Assembly: GCA_004366385.1 (NCBI GenBank)
Contig: SIRU01000051.1
Span: forward strand, 1-64,000
DNA from: Actinomycetota bacterium
GTDB lineage: Bacteria > Actinomycetota > Thermoleophilia > Gaiellales > Gaiellaceae
Reading direction: 5' to 3'
DNA: 64,000 nucleotides
Below are positions 50,747 through 59,102 of the stretch, piece after piece. The translations under genes and the position numbers were made by a program. Position 1 is the first letter of the stretch; every line of letters starts with the position of its first letter. The notes under the pieces are model-generated. The model saw nothing but the letters and a program-made list of their open reading frames with translations, had not been told where the DNA came from and searched no databases.

Positions 50747-51969
50747 GCGGCGGCCTCCGCGAACAGCCCGCGCAGAGCGACCACGTTCGCCTCGAGCGAG
50801 AAGCGCTCCTCCACGTGTGCGCGCGCTCGAGCGGCAACTGCGTCCGCGAGGTCGCGGTCGGTGAGGAGCCGCTCGAGCGCGTCGGCGAGCGCGACCGGGT
50901 CGCGCTCCGGCACGAGGAGCCCCGTCTCCTCGTGCACGACGAGCTCCGCGATGCCGCCGACCGGCGTCGAGACGACCGGGGCGCCGAGCGCCATGGCCTC
51001 GAGGAGCGAGGTGGGGAGCCCGTCGCGGTCGCCGGTGGAGACGACCACGCAGGGAAGACACACGGCAGACGCGCGGCGGTAGAGCGGGAGCACGCGCTCC
51101 TGCGGAAGCGCGCCGTGGAAGGTCGCGTCGAGGCCGCGCTCCCTCGCGAGCCGTTCGAGCTGCCCGCGGAGCGGCCCGTCGCCGGCCAGCTCCAGCCGGA
51201 CGGCCTCCCCCCGCTCCGCGAGCAGCCCGCAGGCCTCGACGAGATCGTCGAGACCCTTCTTCTCCACGAGCCGCGCGACCGCGAGCACCAGCCCCGGGAC
51301 GCGGACCTCGCCGTTCGGCGCGCCGAGCCGGCGCAGGTCGGCCGAGTTCCGGACGACCTCGACGCGGGCGCGCTCGTCGAGGAGCGACCCGAGGTACGTG
51401 CGGTTCGCCTCGCTCACCGTCGCGACGAACTCGGCCTCCCCCAGCTTCTGGCGCAGCCGCTCCGGGTGCGCCTGCCGGTGGTAGATGTCCTTCGCGTGCG
51501 CGGTCACGCTGTACCGCGGGCCGCCCATGAGGTGCGCGAGGTTGGCGAGCCGCGCGGCGGCCGTCGCGAAGTGCGCGTGGGCGTGCTCGACCTCCGCTGC
51601 CTCGAGCTCGTGGCGCAGCACGGTCGCCTGGAGCAGCCGCCGCCAGGCGAGCACCTGGCGCCGCGTCCGGAGCGCGACGCCCGCGGCGGCAAGCCAGCCG
51701 CGCGGGCCCGTCCGCAGCGCGGCCGCGAGCGCGCGGGAGGTGCGCACCGGCTCGCGGAGCGGGCGGTGCGGCAGGTAGACGACGCGCGCCCGGAGCCGCC
51801 GCAGGAACTCGTGCTCGAACGGCTCGTCGGGACGGCTGATCGCGAAGATGGTGACGTGCTCGCCCTGGCGCTCGAGCTCGAGCACCTCGGCCGCGACGAA
51901 CGTCTCCGAGAGCCGCGGGAAGCGCTTCAGCACGTACCCGAGCCGGCGTGCTGCACGCGTCTCGCTCAT
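50743..51969 (-). CDS. Glycosyltransferase family 4 protein
   Basis: 408 aa. It begins GYVLKRFPRLSETFVAAEVLELERQG, a block typical of exopolysaccharide GT4 enzymes. HAHFATAAARLANLAHLM and SVTAHAKDIY follow, and the donor site DGLPTSLLEAMALGAPVVSTPVGGIAELV has the full E(x)7E motif. It should add a sugar to a lipid- or glycan-linked acceptor. The ATG overlaps the upstream stop by 4 nt. Confidence 0.94.
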   Translation of the reverse strand: MSETRAARRLGYVLKRFPRLSETFVAAEVLELERQGEHVTIFAISRPDEPFEHEFLRRLRARVVYLPHRPLREPVRTSRALAAALRTGPRGWLAAAGVALRTRRQVLAWRRLLQATVLRHELEAAEVEHAHAHFATAAARLANLAHLMGGPRYSVTAHAKDIYHRQAHPERLRQKLGEAEFVATVSEANRTYLGSLLDERARVEVVRNSADLRRLGAPNGEVRVPGLVLAVARLVEKKGLDDLVEACGLLAERGEAVRLELAGDGPLRGQLERLARERGLDATFHGALPQERVLPLYRRASAVCLPCVVVSTGDRDGLPTSLLEAMALGAPVVSTPVGGIAELVVHEETGLLVPERDPVALADALERLLTDRDLADAVAARARAHVEERFSLEANVVALRGLFAEAAA

Positions 51970-53249
51970 GCGGCGCGCACCACCGTGCTCTTCGCTGCCT
52001 CCGCCAGCAGGCACTCGGCGGCCGTCGCCGCTCCGTCGAAGCCGAGCGCGCGACGGGCCGCGCTCGCGAGCTCCCGCCGCGAGCGCGCGAGGGCGACCTC
52101 GATCTCGCGACGCAGCGTCTCGGCGTCGAGGAGGTCGGGCTCGACGACCTGGAGGAGCCCCAGGCCGCGGAACGCGCTCGCACGGATCAGCTGCTCGCGG
52201 CGAGGGACGATCCGAGGCACGCAGACTGCCGGCGTGCCGCGCACGAGCACCTCGGCGAGCGTGTTGTAGCCGCCCATGCACACGACGGCGTCCACGACGC
52301 CGAACCAGCGCTCGAGGTCCGGGACGAACCGACGCACGGCGACGCCCGCCGCGTCCGCACGGCCACGGAGCTCGTCGGCCTCGCTCTCCGAGAGCTGCGG
52401 GCCGGCGATCGCGAGCGCCTCCCAGGGCGCGCCGGCGGAGGCGTCCACGAACGCGGAGAGGACGGTGCGGCCGTCCTCCCCGCCGCCGGTGGTGGCGAGC
52501 ACCACGGGCCGGAGGCCCGTGCGCTCCGACCGCCGCGGGCGCCGGGCGGAAGCATCGCGTGCGGCGACCGGCACGGTCACGTAGCCGCAGTAGCTCGAAC
52601 GGCGCTCCAGCTCCGCCGGGAGCGCGGAGAAGCGGAGCGTGTCGAACACGCGCCGGCTCCCGTACACGAGCACGCGCCCGTAGTGCTCGAGGACGAGGCG
52701 CGTCAGCTGGGACGTCCACTCCGCACGGACTGCCGCCGGCTCGTCGAGGACGTCGCGGAGCCCGAGCACCGCCCGCCCGCCGAGCTCGTGCAGCCGGGTG
52801 AGCGCGACGCATAGCTCACCGCCGACGCCGAGCGGCTGCTTGTCCACGAGGAGCACGCTCGGCCGGAAGCTCTCGACCGCGGCGCGCAGCAGCCCGGCGC
52901 GCAGCTCGGTCAGCTCCGGCGCCGGGATCGTCAGCCGCCGCGGCGTGTACCGGCCGTTCCCGACCTTCCGCATCGCCGGCAGGCGCATCAGGTCGACGCC
53001 GTCGGGCACGCCCAGCGAGTCCGCGTGCTCGACGCTCGTGGCGAGGATCACCGACGCGTCCGGGCAGCGCTCGACCAGCGCGCCAGCGATGGCGAGGTTC
53101 CGGCGCACGTGGCCGAGGCCGAGCGCGTCGTGCGAGTACAGGAGAAAGCGCGGCGCTTCGAGCCCGCCCGAGCCTCCCCCCTTCGGCCTCGTCGTCGGCC
53201 CGCTGGTCGCCTCTCCCGGCCGTTCACCAGCGATTGACGAGACGGTCAC
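51966..53249 (-). CDS. MurG-like glycosyltransferase
   Basis: 427 aa. After a Gly/Pro-rich N-terminus of about 35 residues, FLLYSHDALGLGHVRRNLAIAGAL is the MurG/WecB-like acceptor loop. LATTGGGEDGRTVL and VCMGGYNTLAEVLVRGTPAVCVPRI...EQLIRA is the UDP-sugar site of the GT28 type. The start is uncertain: GTG at 53249 lies 9 nt after GAGACT, and longer frames reach 53375. It is the first gene of the seven-gene operon, so its promoter controls the set. Confidence 0.88.
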   Translation of the reverse strand: MTVSSIAGERPGEATSGPTTRPKGGGSGGLEAPRFLLYSHDALGLGHVRRNLAIAGALVERCPDASVILATSVEHADSLGVPDGVDLMRLPAMRKVGNGRYTPRRLTIPAPELTELRAGLLRAAVESFRPSVLLVDKQPLGVGGELCVALTRLHELGGRAVLGLRDVLDEPAAVRAEWTSQLTRLVLEHYGRVLVYGSRRVFDTLRFSALPAELERRSSYCGYVTVPVAARDASARRPRRSERTGLRPVVLATTGGGEDGRTVLSAFVDASAGAPWEALAIAGPQLSESEADELRGRADAAGVAVRRFVPDLERWFGVVDAVVCMGGYNTLAEVLVRGTPAVCVPRIVPRREQLIRASAFRGLGLLQVVEPDLLDAETLRREIEVALARSRRELASAARRALGFDGAATAAECLLAEAAKSTVVRAA

Positions 53250-53607
53250 ATCACCGCAAGTCTCTCGCGGCTTGTTGAGACGAACATGAGTCGAGCGTGA
53301 AACTGTTCTCATGACGGTCGACTGCAGGAAAGCGAACGAGGACGTGGCGGCGGCCACAGATGACGGACGTGTCACCGAACTGTCAGGGAGTGGTCATTCG
53401 CGCCCTTCGCCCGACCGTGAGAGAACTCTCACGCTGTGCTCACCGCGCGTACGCTCGGAGCAGGAAGAATCCCCGCAGAGGAACACAATCGGCGCACGGC
53501 AGAGGGATGAGCAGGTGGAACCGCGACTCGGACGACGCAACGACATGGACACGGCCGGCTCGTCATCCGGCGAGCGACGGTAGGGCAGCGCGGGACGGGG
53601 GCGGCAC
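53250..53607. other. Divergent regulatory region
   Basis: 358 bp between the glycosyltransferase operon and the second two-component system. It contains the perfect hairpin CGTGAGAG-AA-CTCTCACG (53416-53433), two CTCAC words exactly 11 bp apart (53428-53432, 53439-53443) ending 6 bp before TACGCT (53450-53455), and a similar TTCTCATGA farther left (about 53308). This looks like an autoregulated promoter giving a leader of roughly 145 nt. No supported gene was seen. Confidence 0.5.
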
Positions 53608-54270
53608 GTGCCGAGACGCATCCTCGTCGTAGAGGACGAGACCCGCATCCTCGACTTCCTCGCGCGCGGTCTCGCCGCCGACGGCATGGTCGTCGACTGG
53701 GCACAGACCGGCCCCGACGCCGTCAAGCGCGCGCTCGGGAGGCAGTACGACCTGGTGCTCCTCGACCTCGTCCTCCCCCAGCTCAACGGGCTCGCGGTGC
53801 TCGAGCGCGTGCAGGAGCGGAAGCCCGAACTGCCCGTCATCGTCGTCTCGGCGCGCGGCGACGTGGCGACGAAGCTGAAGGCGTTCGAGCTGGGCGCGCG
53901 CGACTACGTCGAGAAGCCGTTCTCGCTCGACGAGCTCCTGGCGCGGATCAAGGTGCACCTCGTGCGGCCGCTGGCCTCGAACGTCGTGCGCGCGGGGGAC
54001 CTCGAGCTCGACTACACGACGCGCGAGGCGCGGCTCGGCGACACGCGCGCGCTGCTCTCCGACCGCGAGTTCCGGCTCCTCGGCTACCTCGTCGAGCACG
54101 CGGGCGAGGCGGTGAGCCGCGAGCGGCTCCTGTCCGAGGTGTGGGGATACGGCTTCGACCCCGGCTCGAACGTCGTCGACGGGTGCATCAGGCGCATCCG
54201 GCGGCGGCTCGGGTCCGAGTCGCCCATCGAGACGGTGCGGAATGTCGGGTACCGGGTCGCAGCAGGTTAG
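53608..54270 (+). CDS. OmpR/PhoB-family response regulator
   Basis: 220 aa. The receiver has EDE at 9-11, the phospho-acceptor in LVLLDLVLPQLNG (about 52) and Lys in VEKPF (about 102). The winged helix (about 128-218) ends IETVRNVGYRVAAG. The start is GTG, preceded by GGGACGGGGGCGG. It overlaps the kinase by 29 nt. The 11-bp-spaced CTCAC words upstream are candidate self-binding sites. Confidence 0.94.
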   Translation: MPRRILVVEDETRILDFLARGLAADGMVVDWAQTGPDAVKRALGRQYDLVLLDLVLPQLNGLAVLERVQERKPELPVIVVSARGDVATKLKAFELGARDYVEKPFSLDELLARIKVHLVRPLASNVVRAGDLELDYTTREARLGDTRALLSDREFRLLGYLVEHAGEAVSRERLLSEVWGYGFDPGSNVVDGCIRRIRRRLGSESPIETVRNVGYRVAAG

Positions 54271-55357
54271 GCGGATCCGCCTCGCCTGCCTCGGGCTGGT
54301 GGCGCTGAACGTCGCCGCGCTCGCGCTCGTGACCGGCTGGGAGACGGCGCCGATCCACGTGCTGCTGATCGTGGCGGTGAGCGCGTACGCGATCCACCCA
54401 CCGCGGAAGATCCCGCCCAGGGACGCCGTCGGCTTCGGCCTCGCGCTCACGCTCGCCACCATCGGCAACGAGCTCCTCGAGGGCGTCGAGCCGATCAACG
54501 ACGTGTACGAGGCCTGGCTCATCGTCTTCCTCCTCGTCGGGCTCGGCTGGCTCGCGATCCGGCGCGCGCAGACGGCGACCGCGCTCGAGGAGCTCGCCGC
54601 CGAGCGCGAAAAGCTCCTCCGCCGCCAGGAGCGCCTCATGTACGACCTCTCGCACGAGCTGCGCACGCCCGCGACGATCGCACGCGGCCACCTGGAGCTG
54701 CTCCGCCGCTCCGGCGGCCCGGAGGCGCAGGCCGCGCACATCGCGCTCGACGAGCTCGCCCGGATCGACCGCATCGTCGAGCGCCTCGTCCTGCTCGCGC
54801 GCGCCGAGCGCGGCAGCCTCGTCGAGATCGGCGAGATCGACGTCCTGCCGTTCCTCGAGGACGTCGTCCTCCGCTGGTCGGAGACCGCCGAGCGCTCCTG
54901 GCGGCTGGGCGAGGTGCCCGGAGGCGGGCTGCGCGCCGACCCGGATGCGCTGCGGATCGCGGTCGACGCCCTGCTCGAGAACGCGGTCAAGTACACGGAG
55001 GTCGGCGACTCGATCGAGGTCGGGGCGCGCGCGGACGGGGACAGCCTCGTCATCGAGGTCGCCGACTCCGGGCCGGGCGTGCCGCTGGACGCGGCGGAGT
55101 CGATCTTCCAGCGCTCGTCGCGCTCGCGCGAGGGGGCGCGCCCGGGTCTCGGGATCGGGCTGGCGATCGTGGACGCGATCGCGACCGCGCACGAGGGCTC
55201 CGTCACGCTCGAGCCGTCGGCGAGCGGCTCGCGCTTCGCGCTCCGGCTCCCCGGCTTCGAGCCCTCGGAGCTCCAGGGCGAAGACGGGAGCACCGAGGGC
55301 GAGGCGAGCCTCGCCCCTACGGCGGGAGCGGCTCGACGAGCGCGACCGCCTTCGTGA
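54242..55357 (+). CDS. Sensor histidine kinase with REP-derived tail
   Basis: 371 aa. Three or four hydrophobic segments in residues 12-105 with almost no outer domain suggest membrane or intramembrane sensing. HisKA has DLSHELRTPATIARGH (about 138), and HATPase_c has LLENAVKYTE, DSGPGVPLDAAESIFQ and GLGIGLAIVDAIA. The tail EGEASLAPTAGAARRARPPS is encoded partly by the REP at 55297-55320 and runs 41 bp into the convergent thioesterase gene, so the original stop has probably been lost. Confidence 0.93.
   Translation: MSGTGSQQVRRIRLACLGLVALNVAALALVTGWETAPIHVLLIVAVSAYAIHPPRKIPPRDAVGFGLALTLATIGNELLEGVEPINDVYEAWLIVFLLVGLGWLAIRRAQTATALEELAAEREKLLRRQERLMYDLSHELRTPATIARGHLELLRRSGGPEAQAAHIALDELARIDRIVERLVLLARAERGSLVEIGEIDVLPFLEDVVLRWSETAERSWRLGEVPGGGLRADPDALRIAVDALLENAVKYTEVGDSIEVGARADGDSLVIEVADSGPGVPLDAAESIFQRSSRSREGARPGLGIGLAIVDAIATAHEGSVTLEPSASGSRFALRLPGFEPSELQGEDGSTEGEASLAPTAGAARRARPPS
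55297..55320. repeat. REP-like palindrome inside the kinase 3' end, copy 3
   Basis: Read on the minus strand it begins GTAGGGGCGAGGCTCGCC. In the kinase frame it encodes GEASLAPT; in the other direction its TAG is the stop of the acyl-ACP thioesterase. Confidence 0.65.
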
Positions 55358-56045
55358 CCCCTGCGACCTCGAAGGCGAGCGCGAGCGTGCCGTCGCGCCG
55401 CGACTCGGCGAGCTCGACCTCGTCGCCGAGGTCGAGCGGGTGCCGGTAGTCGAGGCGCGCGCGGAACGGGCTGCGCGGATCGAGCGCGCCCGCGAGTCGC
55501 TCCTCGACCGGATGCCAGTAGGCCGCGTTGTTGACGTGACCGAGCACGTCGAGGTCGGTCGCCCGCAGCGGCCACGGGAGGCGCGTCGAGCCCGGCGGCG
55601 GCCCGGGCAGCTCGAGGCGCGTCGAGATCGCGCGACCGCGCGTCGACTCGGCGTACGGGCCGAAGTCGTCGATCCGCTGCGGCCGCTGGTCGGGGCCGAG
55701 GTGGATCCACACGCTGTCCAGCTCGACGCGGCCGCCGCAGTCGCCCGCGAGCGACATCCGCCGCGCGGCCGCGAGCGACGCGCGGCCGCTCGACCACGTC
55801 GTCAGCTCGACGCGGTCGTCCTCGACCGGTGCGGCCAGGACCTCGATCCGGATCGAGCGCACGACCCAGAGATGGTCGGGCGCGCCCCAGCCCGTCTCGT
55901 CGACGTCGTCGCTCGCGACGTCCTGGAGGTAGCGCGCGATCGCATCCAGGCGCAGGCGGCCGTCCGGCCCGCGGTCGGAGAGCCGGATGCGCCGGCTCGC
56001 GCGGAACGTCCTGCCGGCGGAGGGAAGCGGGACGAGCGGTTCCAG
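55317..56045 (-). CDS. Acyl-ACP thioesterase (two hotdog domains)
   Basis: 242 aa. The N-terminal hotdog contains RRIRLSDRGPDGRLRLD and ARYLQDVASDDVDETGWG. The C-terminal hotdog contains LRATDLDVLGHVNNAAYWHPVEE, the FatA/FatB catalytic Asn-His region. It releases fatty acids from ACP. No ATG, GTG or TTG fits the full first domain; CTG at 56045 is 7 nt after TAGGCT (plus coordinates 56053-56058) and gives the complete domain, so a CTG leaderless start is likely. A start at 55862 would delete half of domain one. The stop is in the REP copy 3. Confidence 0.88.
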   Translation of the reverse strand: MEPLVPLPSAGRTFRASRRIRLSDRGPDGRLRLDAIARYLQDVASDDVDETGWGAPDHLWVVRSIRIEVLAAPVEDDRVELTTWSSGRASLAAARRMSLAGDCGGRVELDSVWIHLGPDQRPQRIDDFGPYAESTRGRAISTRLELPGPPPGSTRLPWPLRATDLDVLGHVNNAAYWHPVEERLAGALDPRSPFRARLDYRHPLDLGDEVELAESRRDGTLALAFEVAGVTKAVALVEPLPP

Positions 56046-56063
56046 GCCGATCAGCCTACGGCG

Positions 56064-56546
56064 TCAGGCGAGGTCGAGCGTCATGCGGCCGAGCCCGTCC
56101 CCGGGCTCGTGGTCGACGTACCCGAGGCGCTCGTACAGCCGCTTCGCGGGGTTCTCCGGCTCCACGCTGAGCGAGACGCGCGCGACGCCCGTGCGGCGGC
56201 CGTGCTCGTGCATCGCCTCCATGAGCGCCCGTCCGATCCCGCGGCCGCGTGCGTCGGCGACGACGGCGATCGCGAGCTCGGGCGTCTCCTCGTCGACGAA
56301 GCCCTCCCCGTGCGCCTCCTCGGTGAAGAGACGCCACCAGACGGCGCCGACAGCACGCCCGTCCTCCTCGGCGACGAAGCCCGCGTCGCCCGCGCGACCC
56401 CAATCCCGGTGGAAGACGACAACCTGGGGGTGCCGCAGGACGAGCCGCCGCGGGGGGAACCACCAGCGGTCGCGCCAGTCGAGCGCGGCGTAGAGCATCT
56501 CGCGCAGGAACGGCAGGTCGTCGCCGGTGAGCTCGCGGATCGTCAC
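56064..56546 (-). CDS. GNAT-family N-acetyltransferase
   Basis: 160 aa. It begins MTIRELTGDDLPFLREMLYAALDW. Acetyl-CoA motif A IAVVADARGRGIGRALMEAMHEHG (about residue 92) has the Q/RxxGxG/A pattern, and motif B VSLSVEPENPAKRLYERLGY is intact. The substrate is unknown. The ATG overlaps the upstream small gene (ATGA). Confidence 0.93.
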   Translation of the reverse strand: MTIRELTGDDLPFLREMLYAALDWRDRWWFPPRRLVLRHPQVVVFHRDWGRAGDAGFVAEEDGRAVGAVWWRLFTEEAHGEGFVDEETPELAIAVVADARGRGIGRALMEAMHEHGRRTGVARVSLSVEPENPAKRLYERLGYVDHEPGDGLGRMTLDLA

Positions 56547-56752
56547 GCGGGGCCCTCCTCGGCAGGGGCGACCACGCCGAGCACGCCGAGCACGCCGTGC
56601 CGGCGCGCGCCCGTCCCGTGATCCTCGCGCTCGGCGAACGCGGCGATCAGGTCGCGGAGGCGCGTTTCGAGCGGGCGGACGAGCTGGTCGCGCAGCGGGT
56701 CGCGGAGCGCGGCGACGGCGGCAGGATCCTCAAGTCGTGGCTCGGAGGCCAC
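56543..56752 (-). CDS. Small helical protein coupled to the GNAT gene
   Basis: 69 aa from GTG at 56752, which follows AAGCCT by 6 nt. The sequence LRDPLRDQLVRPLETRLRDLIAAFAERE looks like one amphipathic helix; the C-terminus is Gly/Val-rich. The same frame continues upstream through a palindromic repeat and is not credible there. The evidence is the codon pattern and the ATGA junction. Confidence 0.45.
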   Translation of the reverse strand: MASEPRLEDPAAVAALRDPLRDQLVRPLETRLRDLIAAFAEREDHGTGARRHGVLGVLGVVAPAEEGPA

Positions 56753-56993
56753 GACTGGAGGCTTCTCCAACGCAGTGCCCGCGGTCAAGCGGCCGTCAAG
56801 ATAAAGATCGGTGTCAGACACCGGCTTCGTCAAGACGCAGTCGTGAAAAGAGTGCGACAACTCGTCCACAGCCGGGCTCGCCGTCTCGCAGTGTCGGTGC
56901 GGCGACGACGGAACCGGACGTGTCCTTCCGCGCAGCGGCGGCCCCACCGCCGAAAGGCGGTGTCTGACACCGGTTCTCCCGGTTCTCACACGG
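56753..56993. other. Intergenic region with a REP doublet
   Basis: 241 bp between the small gene and the end of the esterase gene, both on the minus strand. It contains the two palindromes listed separately and nothing else I can support. Confidence 0.45.
56809..56973. repeat. Pair of GGTGTC-N-GACACC palindromes
   Basis: CGGTGTCAGACACCGG (56809-56824) and CGGTGTCTGACACCGG (56958-56973) differ only in the central base and lie 149 bp apart in the same orientation. Similar palindromes are common near REP-associated or IS200-like transposases, but none is in view. Confidence 0.65.
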
Positions 56994-57635
56994 CTACGGC
57001 AGCGTCGTCGCGAGCCAGGCGGCCGCGGCGCGCGCGTGCGCCGGGTCGATCGAGTGCGCGACGTCGGACTCGTGGTACTCGACCTCCACCCCGCCTGCCT
57101 CGAGCAGCTCCCGCGCCCGGCGGGCGAACGCGACCTCCATGACCGGGTCGCTCCGGCCGTGCGCGACGAACGCGCGCAACCCCTCCCGCCCCGCGAGCGA
57201 CGGCTCCCAGCCCTCCACCACCGGCACGAAGCCCGAGAACGCGAGGATCCCCGCGGGCGCCGGCCGCCCTCGACCGAGCCCGAGCGCGTAGCTCATCACC
57301 GAGCCCATCGAGAAGCCGCCGAGCACCGTCTGTTCCGGGCCGAGCCCCGTCTCCGCCCAGATCCCGTCGTGGAACGAGGCCAGCGCCTCGAGCGCCGCGT
57401 GGAACGTCTCGGGGTCGGGGTAGCCGACCCGCGGCACGACGTACCAGTGGTGGCCCGGCCAGCCCGGCAGCGCCAGCGGCGCCCGCGGCGCGACCACGTG
57501 CAGCCGCCGCTCCGGGTCGAGCGCGTCGCCGAGCGGGAGCAGGTCGCGCTCGTCCGCCCCGCGCCCGTGGTGGAGAACGAGGAGGCCTGCGGCCTCGCCC
57601 TCCGCGGGCCGCTCGAGCGTGACGAGCGAGCTCAT
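56994..57635 (-). CDS. Alpha/beta-hydrolase esterase (phospholipase/carboxylesterase family)
   Basis: 213 aa. It begins with LLVLHHGRGADERDLLPLGDAL, the oxyanion region of carboxylesterase YpfH/Est-type enzymes. Ser is in LGGFSMGSVMS (about residue 113), Asp in AHGRSDPVME (about 160) and His in DVAHSIDP (about 192). It is cytosolic. The ATG is 6 nt after TAGGGT (plus coordinates 57642-57647). Confidence 0.93.
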   Translation of the reverse strand: MSSLVTLERPAEGEAAGLLVLHHGRGADERDLLPLGDALDPERRLHVVAPRAPLALPGWPGHHWYVVPRVGYPDPETFHAALEALASFHDGIWAETGLGPEQTVLGGFSMGSVMSYALGLGRGRPAPAGILAFSGFVPVVEGWEPSLAGREGLRAFVAHGRSDPVMEVAFARRARELLEAGGVEVEYHESDVAHSIDPAHARAAAAWLATTLP

Positions 57636-57749
57636 CGCCCCACCCTACGCACCGCCCCCCGGAGCCGGCGCTGCCACTCGAGCTTGGACCAGCTGCCGAC
57701 ACGTGCGATCAAGTAGGGTCGGCGCTCCGTCCCCTCGACCGAGACTCGC

Positions 57750-59102
57750 GTGAGCCACTCCCCCCACGAGCGAATCGCGGACCTGCTGCCCGCCCTGAAG
57801 GCGGATCTCGCGCGGCTCGTCGCCATCCCCTCCGTGTCGGCGCCCGGGTTCCCCGAGGAGACCCGCGCCGATCTCAACCGCTGCTTCGACGCGCTCCTCC
57901 CGCTGCTTCGCGACGCCGGTGTCCAGAAGCTCGGCTCGCTCGAGCTCCCGGGCACGGCGCCCGTGCTCACCGGCGAGATCCCCGCGCCCGCCGGCGCGCC
58001 GACCGTGCTCCTCTACGGCCACTACGACGTCGTGCCTGCGGGTGACGAGTCGAAGTGGGACACGCCGCCGTTCGAGGCGGTGGAGCGAGACGGAGCGATC
58101 TACGGCCGCGGCGCCGCCGACTCGAAGTCGAACATCCTCGTCCACGTCGGCGCCCTCCGCGCCTGGGACGGGCGGCCTCCGGTGGGGATCAAGATCCTGA
58201 TCGAGGGGCAGGAGGAGGTCGGGAGCCCGCTCGAGGACCCGGCTGCGCTCATACCGTTCGTCGCGGACGCGATGCTCGTGGCGGACGGCGGCAACATCCG
58301 TCCGGGCGTGCCGTCGCTCACGGTCGGCCTCCGCGGGGACGCCGTCGTCACCGTCGAGACGAGGACGCTCGCGAGCGCGAAGCACTCGGGCCAGTTCGGC
58401 GGGGCGGCGCCCGACGCGCTGATCGCCCTGCTGCACGGGCTCGCCTCCTTGCACGACGAGCAGGGCGATGTCGCCGTCGCGGGCCTCCGCCGCGACGCAT
58501 GGACGGGCGCCTCCTGGACCGACGACGAGTTCCGGCAGCTCGCGGAGATCGAGGACGCGCTCCCGTTCCTCGGCTCCGGCCCGCTCGCCGACCGGGTCTG
58601 GTCGGGCGCCGCGATCACCGTCACCGGGATCGACGTCGCGGACGTCGACGACGCCATGAACGCCGTGTCGCCGTACGCGCGAGCGCGCCTCAACGTGCGC
58701 GTCCACCCCGAGCAGGAGGCGGCTCAGGCGCAGGCGGCCGTCATCCGGCATCTCGAGGAGCTGCGCCCGTTCGGGATCCCGCTCCGCGCGACCGCAGGCG
58801 CGACCGGCGACGGCTTCGCGGCGTCGACCTCGGGCCCGGCCTACGAGGCCGCGTTCGCCGCGTTCGGCCGAGCCTGGGGGAGCGAGCCGCAGCTCATCGC
58901 GACCGGCGGCTCGATCCCGCTCGTCAAGGCGCTGTCCGAGGCCGCGCCGGAGGCCGAGATTCTCCTCTACGGGACGACGGACGGCTTCGCGAACATCCAC
59001 GGCCCCAACGAGCGCGTGCTGGTCGACGAGCTCGAGCGGGCCGTGCTCGCCGAGACCGTCTTCTTCCAGGAGTACGCCGACCGAGCGAAAGGACGACGAT
59101 GA
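57750..59102 (+). CDS. M20-family metallopeptidase (dipeptidase)
   Basis: 450 aa. Zinc ligands and catalytic residues are visible: GHYDVVPAG (His and first catalytic Asp), GRGAADSKSN (bridging Asp), EGQEEVGS (general-base Glu and ligand Glu) and the C-terminal HGPNERV (His). A lid dimerisation domain occupies about 190-330. It hydrolyses dipeptides or acyl-amino acids. GTG at 57750 has no Shine-Dalgarno. ATGA overlap with the transporter gene suggests that it uses peptides brought in by it. Confidence 0.94.
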   Translation: MSHSPHERIADLLPALKADLARLVAIPSVSAPGFPEETRADLNRCFDALLPLLRDAGVQKLGSLELPGTAPVLTGEIPAPAGAPTVLLYGHYDVVPAGDESKWDTPPFEAVERDGAIYGRGAADSKSNILVHVGALRAWDGRPPVGIKILIEGQEEVGSPLEDPAALIPFVADAMLVADGGNIRPGVPSLTVGLRGDAVVTVETRTLASAKHSGQFGGAAPDALIALLHGLASLHDEQGDVAVAGLRRDAWTGASWTDDEFRQLAEIEDALPFLGSGPLADRVWSGAAITVTGIDVADVDDAMNAVSPYARARLNVRVHPEQEAAQAQAAVIRHLEELRPFGIPLRATAGATGDGFAASTSGPAYEAAFAAFGRAWGSEPQLIATGGSIPLVKALSEAAPEAEILLYGTTDGFANIHGPNERVLVDELERAVLAETVFFQEYADRAKGRR

